From positions 1,113,197 to 1,177,196 of the forward strand of contig BCHH01000006.1 of NCBI GenBank assembly GCA_001599595.1: a DNA stretch of 64,000 nt, read 5' to 3'. The DNA comes from Beverwykella pulmonaria (taxonomy: Eukaryota; Ascomycota; Dothideomycetes; Pleosporales; Melanommataceae). This document shows positions 59,993 through 64,000 of this stretch, piece after piece. Position 1 is the stretch's first letter. Each line of letters starts with the position of its first letter. The position numbers were made by a program, and so were the translations under genes. The notes under the pieces were generated by a model. That model was not told where the DNA came from. It searched no databases and saw nothing but the letters and a program-made list of their open reading frames with translations.

Positions 59993-61437
59993 TCACTTCA
60001 GTCTTCCCCACTCGGCCTTCAACTCGATATCCCCATCTTCATCTACTACCTTCCCCCTATCCCACTCTCTTCCCTCCCCCGGTTTCGCCCACCGGACGTC
60101 CTCCTCCGTCTTTTCATCTCCTTTCTCCCACTTCTTGACCTGCTCGTCGGAGAATCCTGCTTCTTTCAATCTTTCGGCACCCTGCTGCTTCCATCGTTCA
60201 CGGTCCTTCAAAGCTTCAAGGGCATCGCCCCATTCATCTTCAACATCGGAGTTTAGATGGACATCAGTGGACGGGTTGTAGGCCGTTGAAAATCGAGCGT
60301 CCATGGCCATGGAGTTTAATTTGTGAGCGCCACGGCCACGAGAACGGACAGCTTGCTGAGCGCGAGGTGGAAGAGGGCCAACGATAGCTTCTAGAGGATC
60401 AGAGTATGAATCAGGGCTTGGAGATATTCGCTTTGGATGTCTGGTCTCGTTCGTAGCTTTCGAGTTGGGTCGCTGTCGATCTGGACTGCTGGAAGCAGGG
60501 ACTAGAGAACGAGAACGAGAACGAGAGTGAGTACGGTGTCGACGAGTTTTGTGACGCCTGTGGGTACGAGGCGCTGGTGAAGACGGCCTTGAAGCCGACC
60601 TTGAGCGTGACCTTCGTCGCGTGTGCTTGCGACTAGAATCCTCTTTCTTGTGTGACCTGTAGACATCTTCATCGCTATTATTCTTGTGCCGCCGTTCGCT
60701 GTCACGGCTGTTTTTGGAATACCGCGATCTTTTCTTCAAACTGTCGTCCTCGCTATGTTCGCGCCTGCTTGTCTCTCTCCTGTGGCCTCTGTCCCGCTGT
60801 CGTTCCCTTTTCGATCTTGAATCTCCTGGCTCTTCCTGGTGTCGCCTTCTCCTCCGCCTGTTGTCTCTGTCTCTTTCTTCTTCTTCATCGCTATCGTCGA
60901 GCTTCTTCCTCTTCTTATTCCCGCAGTCCTCGTTCGACATATCCGGGGGAGTCAGCCGTCCCGCACCCCTAGCGATGATTCTTTCCTTTTGCCTTTCCCT
61001 GTCCCTATCCAATCTCACTTCTCTCTCTCTTTCTCGGTTCATATCCTTCAGCCGTGCTCGTGACTCCTCAGCTTCCTTAGCTAGAAGTGCCGCATTGTGG
61101 TTGTCGGTCTGACGAATGATGTGCCGCAGGAAGTTTGTATTTGGCTTTGGGGCCCCAGTCCTTGACCTGGTTGATGTTAACGCATGATCCTGAAACTGAA
61201 CCGAAAGGCTCTTCTATACAACTATCTCCAGCAAACCAGTGAGCGACGATTATCGGAAGAGAGGTGGGGGAAGTACCTCTGGGGTAGGAAGGCGTCTAGG
61301 CCCACCATTTCGTATTTCTTGGTTGTGCTCTTTGCATCTTGCTTGAGCAGCTTCGCGACGTACTCGTCGTCGTCAATGTTGTCTCCAGCCATGGAGGAGT
61401 TATGGGTGTCGGGTTGCGTTTGGTTGCTGGAGGACAT
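59993..61437 (-). CDS. RS/RE-rich nuclear protein, probably pre-mRNA-splicing associated
   Basis: Exon 1 is 61437-61277 (MSSSNQTQPDTHNSS...), exon 2 is 61166-59993; 444 aa. The join gives FLPQRSRTGAPKPNTNFL, then RHIIRQTDNHNAALLAKEAE, a conserved fungal block. A charged middle of about 200 residues is built of RDRDR, RRRRRR, RSRSRS and SHKKEDSS runs, typical of splicing or RNA-binding proteins. The conserved C-terminus has SYSDPLEAIVGPLPPRAQQ, GRGAHKLNSMAMDARFS and WKQQGAERLKEAGFSDEQ. No RRM or zinc finger is seen. A nuclear splicing role is inferred from composition. An internal ATG 15 codons in (MAGDNIDDDEY) is an alternative start. It diverges from sos7. Confidence 0.8.
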
Positions 61438-61588
61438 CAGGGAGACAGCCCAAGTCGCCAGGTAGCTCTATATCCGCGCTAGTATTAAAGCGGTAACGCC
61501 TCGGCTCTCTTGCCAGCCATACGCGTCGCGTCAAAACAAACGCCCCTCCATCTTGTCAAGCAGAACATTGGAACCAAACAACATCACA
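61438..61588. promoter_or_regulatory. Shared divergent promoter, RS-protein gene and sos7
   Basis: Only 151 bp separate the two ATGs, so both genes must draw on overlapping promoter and 5' UTR sequence. No clear TATA box. Confidence 0.6.
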
Positions 61589-62515
61589 ATGGCTCCCAGA
61601 AAGGCCCCCACACCAACCTCCGCACTCGAGCAGCTCCAGAAACCGCATACTCTCAAAATCCTCGCCATTGCCGAGACTTTGTCCCCGAAAGACCTACCGC
61701 ACTCTGCACAAAAGCGCAGCTCCGTAATCTCAGAGGATAGCGAACAAAATGGCGACACACATCCTGCAGCTCTGGAAGCTGACCTAATGCACTACAAAGT
61801 AAGGCAGATCGTACACACAATGTTTAAATAGCTGGCTAATACATCCTAGGAACTGTTCAGCAAATTACGATTCAGCTATGTTGAGCAAGTTACAAAAGAA
61901 AAGTTTCTCCGCAGTATCACCGACAACCCACCGCGCCTTGTCGAAGCCACCGAAAACGACGAAAAGGAAAAGGCAATCCTTGCGCTGAAGTCTGACCTGA
62001 AGGAGCGGAAACTGGAGATTGTGGAGATCCTCAAGCGGCTACAGGAAAAGGGAAAGGAGTTAGCTTTGCGATATGAAGGTGTCCAACTCCGTACCGCACA
62101 GCTGGAGTCTCTTCCGACGGAAATAGAAGGCCTGGAAGCTATTATCGAGAAACTCAGGCAGGAGCAGACACCTCTCTCAAACAACCCGGAGCTAGCACTG
62201 CCCTTACCTGAAACGCTTAAATTAGTTCAGGAGCGAGAAGCAGAGCTTGCGGCTTTGAATGCGCAACTTTCTAAGTTACAGTCGGTGGTGCCAAACAAGG
62301 CGCGTGAGCTGGAGAAGCTAGAGCGTGAGCTGAAGCCGCTGGAGATACAAAAACAGGGAACTGTTGCGGCTGCAAAGGAGGCGAGGCGCCGAAAAGAAGA
62401 AGGTGGCGGGATCGGGGATGAACTTGAGGAGAAGGGACGATGGTTAAGGGCATCTGAGAAGGCACTGAGGGAGATGCTCGAGGTAGATGGCGAAAAACCT
62501 GAGAGGAAAGAATGA
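61589..62515 (+). CDS. sos7: Kinetochore protein Sos7 (Kre28/Zwint-like coiled coil)
   Basis: Coiled-coil kinetochore component working with Spc7/KNL1 at the outer kinetochore. Exons 61589-61798 and 61850-62515; 291 aa, normal for the family. The conserved Sos7 block is formed across the splice: ADLMHYK joined to ELFSKLRFSYVEQVTKEKFL. Heptad-rich helices follow, from LKERKLEIVEILKRLQEKG to ELEKLERELKPLE, and the C-terminus is basic then acidic. Essential for spindle attachment in fission yeast, so expected to be intact; no defects seen. Confidence 0.9.
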
Positions 62516-63366
62516 TCAGGGCTGGCGGATACCTAGGTAAAGTACAACCGCTGGACTACGTGGATGGATAGAATTGGGTTGTTATGGCGTTGTAATTATA
62601 CTCTTGCTCTTTGGTGGGGTTCCGGCATGGTGGGGTCGTTCTGGGATACCATAGGTCTGGGCACGGCATGAATTGGGACAACAAGGTGGAGGTGGCAGCC
62701 TCACGTTGGCAGCCTCACAGCGGCAGCATTATGCATCCTCGTCTCCAATCCTTGAAACATTTGCCCAGCAAAGCAACTCTGTATGTTGGACGCATCGAGG
62801 CCAGGACCACTCGAGCTGAATGCAAGGGTGTGGCGTTGTGTGATTGGACGCCTCGCACACCGCCACAGGCTATCGATAGTGGTTGCCGGGCCAGGCATAC
62901 AAACAGACACTAAGGTGAGCACCTGCCCCGGTGCTGTGGGCCTCGCAGCTTGCCCATCACCACGCACAATTCCGCTCCACTCCCACACACCCACTACGCA
63001 AACCTAATTCCTCTCTTCCCTTCTCTTCCCTTCTCTTGCGGAACGACATCAAACTGCACAGCAACACGCCCGCCACCCTTCGCGCTGTCCGCTGCACCAG
63101 ACATGCCCACGCCAGGCTTCGACCACTGCCAACTCACCCGAGCCTGACAGCAACACACGTTTGCTCTCTCGACCTGGTGCTCCCTCGCCTGCCACGACGT
63201 TACGACTATTTGGCTCCCTTGCTCTGCTCTGATTCTGGTCTTGCGACACCCTCTGCAATATACTCTACCATTGCGTCATCCATCTCAACCGACCTCAAAC
63301 TATTGCTACACAAAACTCTGACCCTTGCTTGCGCATTGCGCCTTGACCTCACATCGCCTGCGCAAA
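62516..63366. other. Intergenic, CT-rich promoter
   Basis: Contains a TCTCTTCCCT-type pyrimidine run at about 63010-63040, common upstream of fungal genes. No gene seen. Confidence 0.6.
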
Positions 63367-64000
63367 ATGTCGACCAACCCACTATCGCCGCCGGGCAGCA
63401 GTGTGTACTCTTCCGATACCATGTATGTGGGCGATGGGACATGGGATTCGCAGCGGAATACTTTCCTCCTGCCGAACCTGCAAGGCTTCAACCTTGCGAC
63501 AATACAATACAATGGTAATGTCAGCCGCTTCCTCATATAGTTGACACAATTCTGACTTGTAAGGCATGGGCAATCGTTTCCGCAACATGGCTGGCTACCA
63601 CAACATCATCATGGGCCATGGCATTGTAGCTGCGATAACCTTCCTATTCGTAGTTCCCGCAGCCATATTTATGGCCCGTTTTTACCATAAAAATCCACGA
63701 ATGGCATTGCGACTCCATATCTGGCTCCAAATAATGACAGTGCTACTGTCGACGGCGGTCTTCATACTTGGATTTCAAGCCGTTGGATCCAAGCGATCTC
63801 TGACCAATCCTCACCATGGAATTGGTGTTGCCCTGTACACTCTTATCTTGGTGCAAGCATTCGGAGGATGCGTAATACATCGAAGAGAGAAAGGAAAAGA
63901 ACGATTCAAGATTCCGCTAAAATTGATGGCATGTCAAATCTTCGTTCTTGCTGTCCATGAAAAACACAACTAACTTTTTTTTAGTTACATCAATGGTTTG
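63367..64000 (+). CDS. Cytochrome b561-like ferric-reductase transmembrane protein (5' part)
   Basis: Runs off the right edge. Exon 1 is 63367-63514, exon 2 is 63564-63928, and exon 3 starts at 63985. After a polar N-terminus (MSTNPLSPPGSSVYSS, LPNLQGFNLATIQYNG) come helices with paired His typical of b561 heme ligation: YHNIIMGHGIVAAITFLF, LRLHIWLQIMTVL, and NPHHGIGVALYTLILVQ. Exon 3 begins LHQWFG, the next conserved block. The intron at 63929-63984 appears to use a GC donor (GATG^GCATGT); its acceptor side is very strong (CTAAC, T8, TAG). Reading through would stop at 63973. Electron-transfer role inferred from the fold. No DOMON domain lies upstream. Confidence 0.82.

Noticed and set aside
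1..64000. CRISPR arrays, bacterial operons, insertion sequences
   Set aside because: The window is intron-rich eukaryotic DNA; repeats found are micro/minisatellites, one 34-bp tandem repeat and one LINE tail.

Overview
The window is nuclear DNA of a filamentous ascomycete (Pezizomycotina). Most protein genes are split by short introns of about 45-80 bp with GTRNGT donors, CTAAC/CTRAC-like branch sites and YAG acceptors. The gene set is typically fungal: an OPT transporter, a fungal rhodopsin-fold membrane protein, a GH18 chitinase, a CBM18 remnant, Sos7 and the CAF-1 subunit Cac2. Several broken genes carry runs of TAA/TAG where Gln codons are expected, as repeat-induced point mutation (RIP) would leave. 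The species cannot be named from the sequence alone.

Layout. 1-11.5 kb is gene-poor: an M20 amidohydrolase (1326-2751, -), a small secreted protein candidate, a decayed fragment, a TTC microsatellite and a long VWA-Hint (Vint) pseudogene (6148-8398, -). 11.5-26.4 kb is gene-rich: amino-acid permease (-), rhodopsin-fold membrane protein (+), RWD/DUF1115 protein (+), Cac2 (+), SV2-like MFS transporter (+) and a nine-exon GH18 chitinase (-). 26.4-36.4 kb is again poor: unrecognised or broken genes, one intact ankyrin-type protein (-), and a CBM18 chitin-binding remnant. 37-40.2 kb holds an SDR and, 240 bp downstream, a tandem GST-GST fusion, facing a frameshifted alpha/beta-hydrolase pseudogene. 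43.1-45.8 kb is an OPT transporter. 45.8-51.9 kb is largely empty apart from a 5'-truncated non-LTR retrotransposon with a perfect 17-bp target-site duplication. 51.9-58.8 kb carries three co-directional genes: a cytochrome P450, an MFS transporter and a Baeyer-Villiger-type monooxygenase. The right end is core genome: an RS/RE-rich nuclear protein diverging from Sos7, then a cytochrome b561-like membrane protein that runs off the edge.

How the genes may work together. The P450/MFS/BVMO trio could oxidise and export one lipophilic or terpenoid-like compound; no PKS, NRPS or terpene-synthase backbone is visible. The SDR, double GST and dead hydrolase look like the remains of a small detoxification neighbourhood. 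Cac2 (chromatin assembly), Sos7 (kinetochore) and the RS protein are housekeeping genes. The alternation of gene-rich blocks with decayed blocks is the main architectural signal.

All exon boundaries were read by eye from splice consensus, frame continuity and expected family motifs. They are models, not transcript evidence.
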